From the NCBI GenBank assembly GCA_025463965.1, contig JAODBN010000107.1:1-8411 (forward strand): a stretch of DNA of 8,411 bases. Reading direction: 5' to 3'. The notes beneath the pieces are model-generated. The model worked only from the letters and a program-made list of their open reading frames with translations. It was not told the DNA's origin and searched no databases. This stretch comes from Acidimicrobiaceae bacterium (GTDB lineage Bacteria; Actinomycetota; Acidimicrobiia; Acidimicrobiales; Bog-793). Positions 1 through 6,169 of the stretch are shown in pieces; positions within the stretch are counted from its first letter, which is position 1, and every line of letters begins with the position of its first letter. The position numbers and the translations under genes are program-made.

Positions 1-684
1 CCCGCCCGCCCGGCGCCACGCCGCCCCAGCCCCCGGCCCACCTGGCGGGCTGTCGAGGCGCTCTTCGCGGAAGGCTTCGCGCTCGTCGCCGCGGTCGATG
101 AGGTCGGGCGCGGTGCCTGGGCGGGCCCCGTCGCCGTCGGCGTGGTGCTCGTGCGGCCGGGCAGGCGACGCGGCGCTCCCGCTGGCGTGCGTGACTCCAA
201 GCTGCTGGCCGAGCCCGTCCGCGAGCGGCTCTTTGCGCCCCTCGCCGCATGGTGCGGCTCGTACGCCGTCGGCGAGGCGAGCCCCGAGGAGTGCGACGAG
301 CTCGGCATGACGCTCGCCCAACGCGTCGCGTGCCATCGGGCGCTCGAGCACCTCGGCGAGGAGCCCGACGCGCTGATCTTGGACGGGAAGTGGGACTACA
401 CCGGTCACCGGGCCGCCCGGCCGATCATTGACGCCGATGCCACTTGTTACCCGGTGGCGGCCGCCTCGGTGCTCGCCAAGGTGACGAGGGACCGGGCGAT
501 GATCGCCCACGCCTCGCGCTTTCCCGCCTACGGTTTCGAACGCAACAAGGGATACATCTCGCCCGAGCACCGCCGGGCCGTGGCCCGGTTCGGGATGACC
601 GAGCTGCACCGCCGCAGGTGGTCGGTCGCACCAGATGACAGCGCGGGGGACGAGAAATACATCGACGAAGAGCCACCGAGCTGA
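1..684 (+). CDS. rnhB: Ribonuclease HII (5'-partial)
   Basis: Endonuclease that cuts the RNA strand of RNA-DNA hybrids and starts removal of ribonucleotides misincorporated in DNA; cytoplasmic. The frame is open from base 1 with no ATG, GTG or TTG before the first catalytic motif, so the true start lies outside the window. Counting codons from base 1, the family signature DEVGRG is at residues 33-38 (catalytic D33 and E34; the GRG that reads the RNA-DNA junction at 36-38). The third acidic residue is D128 in LILDGK and the fourth is D164 in AKVTRD, after the conserved AAAS segment. A YGF...NKGY block and a HRR near the C-terminus complete the RNase HII pattern. The N-terminal 15 residues are Pro/Arg-rich and may be a non-conserved extension. 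The next gene begins about 60 bases downstream on the same strand. Identification is from motifs seen in the sequence and is secure. Confidence 0.95.
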   Translation, partial: PARPAPRRPSPRPTWRAVEALFAEGFALVAAVDEVGRGAWAGPVAVGVVLVRPGRRRGAPAGVRDSKLLAEPVRERLFAPLAAWCGSYAVGEASPEECDELGMTLAQRVACHRALEHLGEEPDALILDGKWDYTGHRAARPIIDADATCYPVAAASVLAKVTRDRAMIAHASRFPAYGFERNKGYISPEHRRAVARFGMTELHRRRWSVAPDDSAGDEKYIDEEPPS

Positions 685-743
685 AGCGGGTGCAGCCCTG
701 TTTCACGGGGCCTGCAGCGGGCGACTCGGCTATAACGGAGCCG

Positions 744-1643
744 ATGGCAGTGGTGCTGGCCCTGCTCGCAGCAGCGGCGAACGCTCTGGCAATGGTGCTC
801 CAGCGCATCGGCGTCGAAGAGGCAGGAGCGGCGGGGGGGTCGCGCAACCTAATGGCGCGGGTCCTGCGCCGTCCCGTGTGGTTCGCCGGGCTGGCGCTCA
901 CGACGGCAAGCTTCCTGCTCCAGGCCTTGGCCCTGTCGCGCGGGGACCTCTCGACGGTCCAGCCGGTCATGGTGACCGAGCTCTTGTTCCTGCTCGCCAT
1001 CTTGGCCCTGTGGTTCCGGCGCACCCTCACCTGGCGAGAGTGGCTCGGGGCGACGGGCACGGTTGTCGGTCTCGGCATCTTCCTCGTGGTGAGCGGTGCG
1101 GGCGGCGGACAAGGCCATCCGACGCGATTCGACTGGATCCTCCTTCTCATCGCCAGCGTCGGGGCGGTCGCTCTCGCCACGCTGGCGGCCCAGCGCGGTC
1201 CTCGGGCATGGCGGGCGGCCTGGTACGGGGTAGCTGGCGGGGTGGCGTTCGCCCTCACCGCGGCCTTCATCAAGACCGCGACGAACCTGTGGTCGCGCGG
1301 CCCGCTCCTCGTCTTCGAGCACTGGCAGACCTACGGGATCGCCCTCGCCGGTCTCGCCGGCCTCGTGCTCAGCCAGCACGCCCTCGAGGCCGGCCCGGTG
1401 GCGGCCTCGCAGTCGGCCCTGCTCATCTTGAACCCCCTCTCGAGCATCGTCATGGGCGTGTGGCTCTTCGACGACCGCCTGCACACCGGCGGATACCGGT
1501 TCGCGCTGGAGGGCGTCGCGCTCGCCTGCATGTTCGCTTCGCTGTTCTTGCTCTCCCACTCGCCGCTGATCAGCGCAGGCGCGGAGGACCATCTCTCGGC
1601 AGGAAGGCGCCAACTTGACCGGACCGCAGGAGCCGCCCGATGA
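744..1643 (+). CDS. DMT-superfamily (EamA/NIPA-like) membrane protein
   Basis: Integral membrane protein of 299 residues, probably a small-solute transporter of the drug/metabolite transporter superfamily; the substrate cannot be read from sequence. About nine hydrophobic helices are visible, near residues 2-20, 45-65, 72-91, 101-118, 130-149, 158-178, 196-212, 218-242 and 253-271. The pattern includes an N-terminal helix followed by QRIGVEEA, a short-loop pair of helices and a late NPLSSIVMGVWLF helix, as in many actinobacterial DMT proteins. The ATG at 744 is chosen because it puts helix 1 at the N-terminus; a GTG at 690 in the same frame would add 18 polar residues. GGAG at 737-740 is only 3 bases from this ATG, and TATAAC at 731-736 could be a -10 box giving a nearly leaderless message. 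The stop codon overlaps the next start (ATGA at 1640-1643), so it is probably translationally coupled to the glutamate dehydrogenase gene. The tail after residue 272 is hydrophilic. Confidence 0.82.
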   Translation: MAVVLALLAAAANALAMVLQRIGVEEAGAAGGSRNLMARVLRRPVWFAGLALTTASFLLQALALSRGDLSTVQPVMVTELLFLLAILALWFRRTLTWREWLGATGTVVGLGIFLVVSGAGGGQGHPTRFDWILLLIASVGAVALATLAAQRGPRAWRAAWYGVAGGVAFALTAAFIKTATNLWSRGPLLVFEHWQTYGIALAGLAGLVLSQHALEAGPVAASQSALLILNPLSSIVMGVWLFDDRLHTGGYRFALEGVALACMFASLFLLSHSPLISAGAEDHLSAGRRQLDRTAGAAR

Positions 1644-2893
1644 GTACTGAACGCGTGAGCGCTTGGGAGGCCGCACGTGAGCGCCTCGAGTCGGCCGCTC
1701 GGCTGGTCGGCCTCGACCCGGGACTCGCTCTCCTTGTCATCGAGCCCGAGCGGGTTCTCGAGGTGTCGGTGCCGTTCCGCCGCGACGACGGACGCATCGA
1801 GCTCCTGAAGGGCTGGCGCGTCCACCACAACACGAGCCGCGGCCCGGGCAAGGGCGGGATCCGTTTCCACCCGGCGGTCAATGCGGACGAGGTGAAGGCC
1901 CTCGCCTCGGAGATGAGCGTGAAGTGCGCGGTGGTCGACATCCCCTTCGGCGGTGCCAAAGGCGGCGTCGCGGTCGATCCGCGCCCGCTGTCGGCCGGCG
2001 AGCTGGAGCGGGTGACGCGGCGCTATGCCTTCGGGGTGGGGCCGCTCCTCGACCCCGATCGGGACGTGCCAGCCCCGGACGTGAACACCGACGCCCGAGT
2101 GATGGCGTGGTTGATGGACACGATCTCGATGATCCGCGGCCGGGCGACCCCGGGCGTGGTGACCGGCAAGCCGCTGGCGATCGGCGGGAGCCACGGCCAC
2201 GTCGGTGCCACCTCGAGGGGCGTGACGATCTGCGTCCAGGCGACCTTCGCCGAGCTCGGGATGCCGCTCGCCGGGGCGCGGGCTGTGATCCAGGGCTACG
2301 GCAAGGTCGGTGCCCCGCTCGTCTACCTGCTCAGCTCGCTCGGCATGCGTGTAGTCGCCGTGTCGGACGTCGACGGGGCCGTCCACAACCCGGCGGGCCT
2401 CGATCCCGCAGCGCTCTCCCAGCACACCGAGCAGACGGGGAGCGTCGCCGGTTTCGCCCTCGCCGAGGCGATCGACCCGCAAGAGCTCTTCTCGATCGAG
2501 TGCGAGCTCGCAGTTCCCGCGGCGCTCGGCGGTGTGATCGACGCAGCGACCGCGGCCTCGCTCGGAGCGAAGGTGGTCGTCGAGGCGGCGAACGGCCCGA
2601 CGCTTCCCGAGGCGGATCCGGTGCTCGCCAGCCGGGGCATCGTGGTCGTTCCTGACGTACTGGCCAACGCCGGTGGCGTGACCGCGTCCTATTTCGAGTG
2701 GGCCCAAGACCGCGGCGGCTACGCGTGGGAGGCGGACGTCGTCGCGGAGCGCCTGCGCCGGACGATGGCGCAGGCCTTCGACGCCACCTGGCGCCAGTCT
2801 CAGGCGCTCAAGGTCCCGCTGCGGGAGGCCGCCATGGCGCTCGGCGTCGAGCGCATCGCCGAGGCCACCCAGCTACGGGGCCTCTTCCCGTGA
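1640..2893 (+). CDS. Glu/Leu/Phe/Val-type dehydrogenase, probably NAD-dependent glutamate dehydrogenase
   Basis: Cytoplasmic oxidoreductase of 417 residues, the usual size for the small hexameric family, expected to interconvert glutamate and 2-oxoglutarate plus ammonia. The N-terminal substrate domain has GPGKGG (K71), K95 and the catalytic lysine K107 in PFGGAKGG, then D147 in PAPDVNT. The spacing of these four residues equals that of K89/K113/K125/D165 in the well-studied clostridial enzyme. The Rossmann domain has GYGKVG at 219-224 and D243 after the second strand, which suggests NAD rather than NADP. VEAANGP (314-320) and NAGGVTASYFEW (343-354), with V347 and S350 at the specificity positions, favour glutamate over leucine or phenylalanine. 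The start is supported by AGGAG at 1628-1632, seven bases upstream, and it overlaps the transporter stop by four bases. The 3' end overlaps a GTG start of the lipoprotein gene. Family assignment is secure; glutamate as substrate is inferred. Confidence 0.93.
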   Translation: MSTERVSAWEAARERLESAARLVGLDPGLALLVIEPERVLEVSVPFRRDDGRIELLKGWRVHHNTSRGPGKGGIRFHPAVNADEVKALASEMSVKCAVVDIPFGGAKGGVAVDPRPLSAGELERVTRRYAFGVGPLLDPDRDVPAPDVNTDARVMAWLMDTISMIRGRATPGVVTGKPLAIGGSHGHVGATSRGVTICVQATFAELGMPLAGARAVIQGYGKVGAPLVYLLSSLGMRVVAVSDVDGAVHNPAGLDPAALSQHTEQTGSVAGFALAEAIDPQELFSIECELAVPAALGGVIDAATAASLGAKVVVEAANGPTLPEADPVLASRGIVVVPDVLANAGGVTASYFEWAQDRGGYAWEADVVAERLRRTMAQAFDATWRQSQALKVPLREAAMALGVERIAEATQLRGLFP

Positions 2894-3519
2894 CCGGCGG
2901 TCTCCGCGCCCGCAAGATGGCGTCCGGATCCGTGCTGCTCGCTGTCGGCCTTGTGCTTGCAGCCTGCTCGTCCACCCCGAGCGGGACCCCGTCCTCGAAG
3001 GTCGACACGACGACGAGCGCCCCCAGCTCCACGTCCTCGTCGAGCTCCTCGTCCTCGTCGAGCTCGACCCCATCGACGAGCACGACGACCGCTACCACCT
3101 CAGCGGCCTGCTCGACCGGGGTGCTCCAGCCCTCGACGGGAGGGACCCAGACCTCTGCGGGCACCACGCACCTCACGTTCGTGCTCACGAACTCGGGACC
3201 GAGCGCCTGCTCGCTCACTGGGTACCCGACGCTCGCGCTCTTCGGGGCCTCCGGTGCGGGTGGGGCAGGGGCGGGACCCAAGCTCGCCATTTCCGACGTC
3301 CAAGAACCCGGCAGCGCCAAGGCCGTCGAGCTCGCTCCGAAGGGAACGGCCAGCTTCGTGCTCTCGGTGTCGGAGGTCCCGGTCAACGGGGCCGGGTGCT
3401 CCACGGTGGCCTCGCTGCAGATCACCCCGCCCGGGGCGAGTGACTCGCTCAGCCTTCCGGACTCCTTCCAGGCCTGCGGGTCGAGCGTCGGGGTCTACCC
3501 GTTGACCGCGGGGTCCTGA
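2890..3519 (+). CDS. DUF4232-domain lipoprotein with Ser/Thr linker
   Basis: Predicted exported lipoprotein of 209 residues; the molecular role of DUF4232 proteins is not established. The start is taken as the GTG overlapping the previous stop (GTGA at 2890-2893), because it supplies the basic n-region (R6, R8, K9). A hydrophobic stretch follows, then the lipobox LAAC with lipidated C26. An ATG at 2917 in frame would lose most of the positive charge. Residues 27-73 are a Ser/Thr/Pro linker including eleven consecutive serines (49-59), typical of a cell-wall-spanning spacer. Residues 74-209 match the DUF4232 pattern: a first Cys (C74), TNSGPSACSLTGYP around C107, an ELAPKGTASFVL strand, C170, TPPG and a last Cys (C196). 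These suggest two disulfides outside the membrane. A GGGG at 2877-2880 is a weak ribosome binding site, so expression probably relies on coupling to the dehydrogenase gene. It converges with ade. Confidence 0.85.
   Translation: MTGGLRARKMASGSVLLAVGLVLAACSSTPSGTPSSKVDTTTSAPSSTSSSSSSSSSSSTPSTSTTTATTSAACSTGVLQPSTGGTQTSAGTTHLTFVLTNSGPSACSLTGYPTLALFGASGAGGAGAGPKLAISDVQEPGSAKAVELAPKGTASFVLSVSEVPVNGAGCSTVASLQITPPGASDSLSLPDSFQACGSSVGVYPLTAGS
3033..3065 (+). repeat. 15-bp direct repeat in the poly-Ser linker
   Basis: The sequence gtcctcgtcgagctc occurs at 3033-3047 and again at 3051-3065, a period of 18 bases that stays in frame. It encodes part of the eleven-serine run of the lipoprotein and is a plausible slippage or recombination site for changing linker length without a frameshift. 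Confidence 0.8.
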
Positions 3520-3531
3520 GAAGCCAGGAGG

Positions 3532-3552
3532 CCACCTGCCGCGCGCCGGTGG
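3532..3552. terminator. Weak hairpin between convergent genes
   Basis: CCACC (3532-3536) can pair with GGTGG (3548-3552) around an 11-base loop that contains the self-complementary gcgcgc. It lies in the 37-base gap between the lipoprotein stop and the ade stop, where a shared bidirectional terminator is expected. There is no T-tract on either strand, and the stem is only 5 bp, so this is a tentative call. Confidence 0.25.
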
Positions 3553-3556
3553 GTGC

Positions 3557-5278
3557 TCAGCGAGCGGCGAGCTCGGTGACGGCGAAGCGGCGCACGTCGA
3601 TCAGGCCGCGGTCGGTGATACGCAGCTCGGGGATGACCGAGAGCCCGAGGAAGCTCAGGTGCATGAGCGGGGCGGGCAGGTTCACACCGAGCTGCTCGGC
3701 GGCGACCTGCTCGAGGCGCGCCACGGCGGCAGCGACCTCCTCGGCGGGGCGGTCGCTCATCAGCCCGGCGATCGGGAGCGCCACCTCGGCTAGCACTCGG
3801 CCCCCGAGCACGGCGACCTGGCCGCCACCGAGCTCGGCGAGACGCGCGAGCGCGATCGCCATGTCGGGCGGTCCGTCGTCGCCGAGGGTCCCGAGCACCA
3901 TGCAGTTGTGGGCATCGTGGGCGACCGTCGAGGCGAGCGCGCCCCGCCGGAGCCCGAAGCCCTGGACGTAGCCGAGCCCTATCCGCCCGGTGCGCCGGTG
4001 CCGCTCGGCTACGGCGATCCGCGCGATCGGCTCGGTTGCCTTGCTCAGATCGAGCACCAGTTCCTTGGTGGTGAGGGTGTCCGGGGCGACGCCGATGACC
4101 CGGACCGGTCCCGACGGGGCCACGAGATCGAGACGCTCGGCGCTCGGCAGGGGATCGAGGTGGACCGAGGAGCGAAGGAAGCTCGGCGCGGGGGAGTCCG
4201 CAACGGCTCCCGGCACGATCTCGCCGTCGCTCGCCACCAGGCGTCCCGCCTGGTAGACCCGGCTCGGCCGCAGCCCGGCGAGCTCGTCGAAGCAGCAGAC
4301 GTCTGCCTGGTACCCCGGGGCCAGCCAGCCGAGGTGGTCGAAGCCGTGGTACTCGGCCGGGTTCGACGTCGCGAGCACGAGGGCGTCCTCGAGGCTCACC
4401 CCGTTGGCGACGGCAAGACGTAGGCAGTCGTCGAGGTGGCCCTCGGTCAGGAGCGTGTCCGGCTCCCGGTCGTCGCTGCAGAGGGCGACCCGGTCGGTCC
4501 CTTGGGCGACCACGGTTCCGATGAGCGCCGCGAGGTCCCGGCTGGCTGAGCCCTGACGCACGAAGATCCACATGCCCTTGCGGCGCTTCTCGAGCGCCTC
4601 GGCAAGCGTGGTGCACTCGTGGTCCGACTCGACTCCCGCCGCCAGATAGGCGTCGAGCTGCCGGCCGGAGACTCCGGGGGCATGGCCGTCCACCCGCCGG
4701 TCTCCGGCGGCGGCGATCTTGGCGAGCAGCTCAGGATCACCGGCGATCACGCCGGGGAAACTCATCACCTCGGCCACCCCGATCGCACCGATCCGCTCCA
4801 TCAGCTCGCGGACCTCTGCGACGCCGATCTCGGCTCCGGGGCTCTCGAAAGGGGAGGCCGGCACGCAGCTCGACGCGCAGATTCCAAAGGTGAACGGGAG
4901 CCCAGCTGCAGCCTCAGCGAGGGCGCCGACACCGGCCACTCCGAAGACGTTGGCGAGCTCGTGGGGGTCGGCGGCGACCGCCGTCGTGCCCCGGGGGAGC
5001 ACCGTTCGCACGAACTCGTCCACCCAGAGCTTGGTCGACTCGAGGTGCATGTGGGCGTCGACGAATCCGGGGGTGAGTGCAGCCCCATCGAGCTCGACCA
5101 CTTCGTGCGCGTCCCGGGGGCCCCAGCCGGCGACCACGCCCGAAGCGATGGGCAGGTCGGTCCGAATCCACTCCCGAGTCCCCGGCACGAAGACGGTTCC
5201 ACCGCTCAACAGCAGGTCGGCGGGCTCATCGCCACGGGCGACCGCAAGAACGTGGGGGTCGGCACGGCGTCGGGACAT
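3557..5278 (-). CDS. ade: Adenine deaminase
   Basis: Amidohydrolase-superfamily enzyme of 573 residues that hydrolyses adenine to hypoxanthine and ammonia in purine salvage; cytoplasmic. Metal-site motifs appear in order: PGFVDAHMH (70-78, H76 and H78), DPHELANVFG (104-113), the bridging glutamate E170 in GVAEVMSFPG, H199 in VDGHAPG, H220 in ESDHECT, and the catalytic aspartate region CSDDRE (267-272, D269/D270). A separate C-terminal domain carries QGFGLRRGA (439-447) and AHDAHN (453-458), diagnostic for the adenine deaminase branch rather than other amidohydrolases. The start at 5278 is fixed by an AGGAG four bases upstream. A longer in-frame ATG at 5398 would add 40 residues not expected in the family and would run almost into the tRNA gene. 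The length fits the family and no key residue is missing. It is transcribed toward the lipoprotein gene and divergently from tRNA-Val. Confidence 0.95.
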   Translation of the reverse strand: MSRRRADPHVLAVARGDEPADLLLSGGTVFVPGTREWIRTDLPIASGVVAGWGPRDAHEVVELDGAALTPGFVDAHMHLESTKLWVDEFVRTVLPRGTTAVAADPHELANVFGVAGVGALAEAAAGLPFTFGICASSCVPASPFESPGAEIGVAEVRELMERIGAIGVAEVMSFPGVIAGDPELLAKIAAAGDRRVDGHAPGVSGRQLDAYLAAGVESDHECTTLAEALEKRRKGMWIFVRQGSASRDLAALIGTVVAQGTDRVALCSDDREPDTLLTEGHLDDCLRLAVANGVSLEDALVLATSNPAEYHGFDHLGWLAPGYQADVCCFDELAGLRPSRVYQAGRLVASDGEIVPGAVADSPAPSFLRSSVHLDPLPSAERLDLVAPSGPVRVIGVAPDTLTTKELVLDLSKATEPIARIAVAERHRRTGRIGLGYVQGFGLRRGALASTVAHDAHNCMVLGTLGDDGPPDMAIALARLAELGGGQVAVLGGRVLAEVALPIAGLMSDRPAEEVAAAVARLEQVAAEQLGVNLPAPLMHLSFLGLSVIPELRITDRGLIDVRRFAVTELAAR

Positions 5279-5282
5279 GGGA

Positions 5283-5287
5283 CTCCT
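5283..5287 (-). promoter_or_regulatory. Ribosome binding site of ade
   Basis: On the minus strand AGGAG, within GAGAGGAG, lies four bases before the ATG at 5278. It is one of the strongest Shine-Dalgarno matches in the window and decides the ade start. Confidence 0.75.
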
Positions 5288-5316
5288 CTCGGCGGGTCGT
5301 ATCCGGCTGGGACCCG

Positions 5317-5322
5317 ATCCTA
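5317..5322 (-). promoter_or_regulatory. Candidate -10 box for ade
   Basis: TAGGAT on the minus strand fits the actinobacterial -10 pattern TANNNT and would give a leader of roughly 30 bases before the ade ATG. No good -35 hexamer lies 17 bases further upstream; the nearest TTGAGC (5329-5334) is too close. The call rests on the -10 alone. Confidence 0.35.
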
Positions 5323-5404
5323 CGGGTGGCTCAACGGCGCGGGCGGTTGGCGCCCCCCGGCCTGTCATGGCTGGGGTGCTGCGAGTGAGAAGATCCACGG
5401 ACCC

Positions 5405-5478
5405 GGGCGCTTAGCTCAGCTGGTTAGAGCAGCTCGCTTACAACGAGCAGGTCGGGGGTTCGAGTCCCTCAGCGCCCA
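5405..5478 (+). tRNA. tRNA-Val (anticodon UAC)
   Basis: A complete cloverleaf can be folded by eye. The acceptor stem is GGGCGCT (5405-5411) with AGCGCCC (5471-5477), and the discriminator base is A5478. The D arm is GCTC/GAGC (5414-5417 and 5427-5430). The anticodon stem is GCTCG/CGAGC with loop CTTACAA (5437-5443), giving anticodon TAC at 5439-5441, which reads GUA valine codons and, by wobble, GUG. The variable loop is five bases. The T arm is GGGGG/CCCTC with loop TTCGAGT and one G-T pair. CCA is not encoded. I see no convincing promoter immediately upstream. It marks the boundary between housekeeping-like genes to the left and accessory-like DNA to the right. Confidence 0.97.
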
Positions 5479-5480
5479 CT

Positions 5481-5493
5481 ACGTCACTGACGT
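5481..5493. repeat. 13-bp palindrome ACGTCA-C-TGACGT
   Basis: A perfect 6-bp inverted repeat with a single central base, three bases after the tRNA-Val discriminator. It could be an operator, a recombination-related site or part of the tRNA terminator region. It overlaps the following hairpin by three bases, so the two structures would be mutually exclusive in RNA. Confidence 0.5.
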
Positions 5494-5506
5494 GCGCTTT
5501 TGCACG
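5491..5506 (+). terminator. Candidate tRNA-Val terminator hairpin
   Basis: CGTGC (5491-5495) pairs with GCACG (5502-5506) around the loop GCTTTT. It begins 13 bases after the tRNA 3' end. The T-run is in the loop rather than after the stem, so this is a weak intrinsic terminator at best. Confidence 0.3.
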
Positions 5507-5510
5507 ACCT

Positions 5511-5521
5511 ATGGTGCCATG
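5511..5521. repeat. ATGGTGCCATG motif, copy 1
   Basis: Identical 11-mer to the one at 7013-7023, and sharing ten bases with 7119-7128. Here it lies between the tRNA and the gene remnant. A short reading frame (ATG GCG CGA ...) that begins at 5519 ends after seven codons. No good -35 is found 17 bases before it, so unlike the other copies it does not head an intact gene. Confidence 0.7.
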
Positions 5522-5557
5522 GCGCGAACACCCGTCCCGTAGTTCGTATCGAGACAG

Positions 5558-5712
5558 TTAGGGCGGATTGGCGCTGTCGGCGGCGACCTCGGCCGCCGCA
5601 GGCTCCAGCATGGCCACATACCCGGGCTGACAGATCTCCCCGATGATCCAGCTTGACGGGTTCTTGTGTCGTGCCCCGAGACCTCGTAAGCGCGGTTGGT
5701 GACCGACTGCTG
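5558..5712 (-). pseudogene. Frameshifted remnant of an unidentified gene (3' end)
   Basis: Directly downstream of the NTF2-like gene on the minus strand is a stretch with coding-like third-position G+C. From 5712 down to about 5670 one frame reads QQSVTNRAYEVSG. From about 5665 down to the TAA at 5558-5560 a frame displaced by one base reads KNPSSWIIGEICQPGYVAML and continues to a terminal ADSANPP. The two pieces look like one former protein C-terminus broken by a small indel near 5665-5672. I do not recognise the family. No start codon or ribosome binding site in a matching position was found. An alternative is that both pieces are chance open frames in G+C-rich DNA. Confidence 0.4.
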
Positions 5713-5722
5713 TGCAGGGTTG

Positions 5723-6169
5723 CTAGCGGGGGCTTGGCGGCCATCCTGCTGCGTCGAACACGGCGATGGGGTCCAGGTAGTCGCGCCAGTGGGTCACTTT
5801 GCGGTCGCCGATGGTGACGATGGAGACGAAGCGGTTGTCGTAGGGGCGGCCGGTTTGGACCGAGGTGCCGTGCACTTCGTATTCCAGGACGATCACCGAG
5901 GTCTCTGGGTCTCGGTGAACGCGGAGGTTGTCTGCGCTCTGCAGCTCCATGTAGGCGCCGTAGTCGCGGTAGAGGTCGACGATGTTCTGTCGCCCTTCGA
6001 CTCGCCTGGGGTATCCCGGCACGGATATCACATACTCGAAGACGACGTCCTCGGCCAGGAGGTCGAAGTAGTCGTCACCGTCGACGAAATCCTCCAGCCC
6101 CTCCTTGATGATCCGAAAGAACGGGCTGTTCGCACCAAACGGGGCATCGTCACTGTCGGTCTTGCTCAC
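5723..6169 (-). CDS. NTF2/SnoaL-like family protein
   Basis: Small cytoplasmic alpha+beta-barrel protein of 148 residues, a fold used by ketosteroid isomerases, polyketide cyclases, dehydratases and non-catalytic partners; the exact role is not readable. Residues 17-36 form the first helix (FFRIIKEGLEDFVDGDDYFD). LLAEDVVFEYV (37-47) follows, then GRQNIVDLYRDY (59-70), and the long strands VIVLEYEVHG (92-101) and NRFVSIVTIGDRKVTHWRDYLD (112-133), the usual NTF2 order ending in the WRDY...D pattern. Start: GTG at 6169 preceded by GGAGG (6174-6178) with a 4-base gap. This GTG overlaps the reductase stop (GTGA), so the two are translationally coupled. A longer open frame reaching 6625 is rejected because it would overlap the reductase. 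Co-occurrence with an NmrA-type reductase suggests they act on the same small molecule. Confidence 0.85.
   Translation of the reverse strand: MSKTDSDDAPFGANSPFFRIIKEGLEDFVDGDDYFDLLAEDVVFEYVISVPGYPRRVEGRQNIVDLYRDYGAYMELQSADNLRVHRDPETSVIVLEYEVHGTSVQTGRPYDNRFVSIVTIGDRKVTHWRDYLDPIAVFDAAGWPPSPR

Noticed and set aside
1331..2707. Long minus-strand open frame (458 codons) opposite the glutamate dehydrogenase gene
   Set aside because: It mirrors the G+C-rich codon bias of the dehydrogenase, has no recognisable domain and is rich in Arg, His and Glu, as antisense frames usually are.
3495..4616. Minus-strand open frame overlapping the 3' two thirds of ade in another frame
   Set aside because: Its product is a low-complexity Arg/Pro/Gly/Ala string, while the ade frame carries all catalytic motifs.
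4619..5542. Plus-strand open frame running antisense to ade and through tRNA-Val
   Set aside because: It would read straight through the tRNA gene and shows no domain; it is a shadow of ade.
5484..5744. 86-codon minus-strand open frame between the tRNA and the NTF2-like gene
   Set aside because: It overlaps the NTF2-like stop and reads as basic low-complexity sequence; the other two frames of the same stretch look more like real coding remnants.
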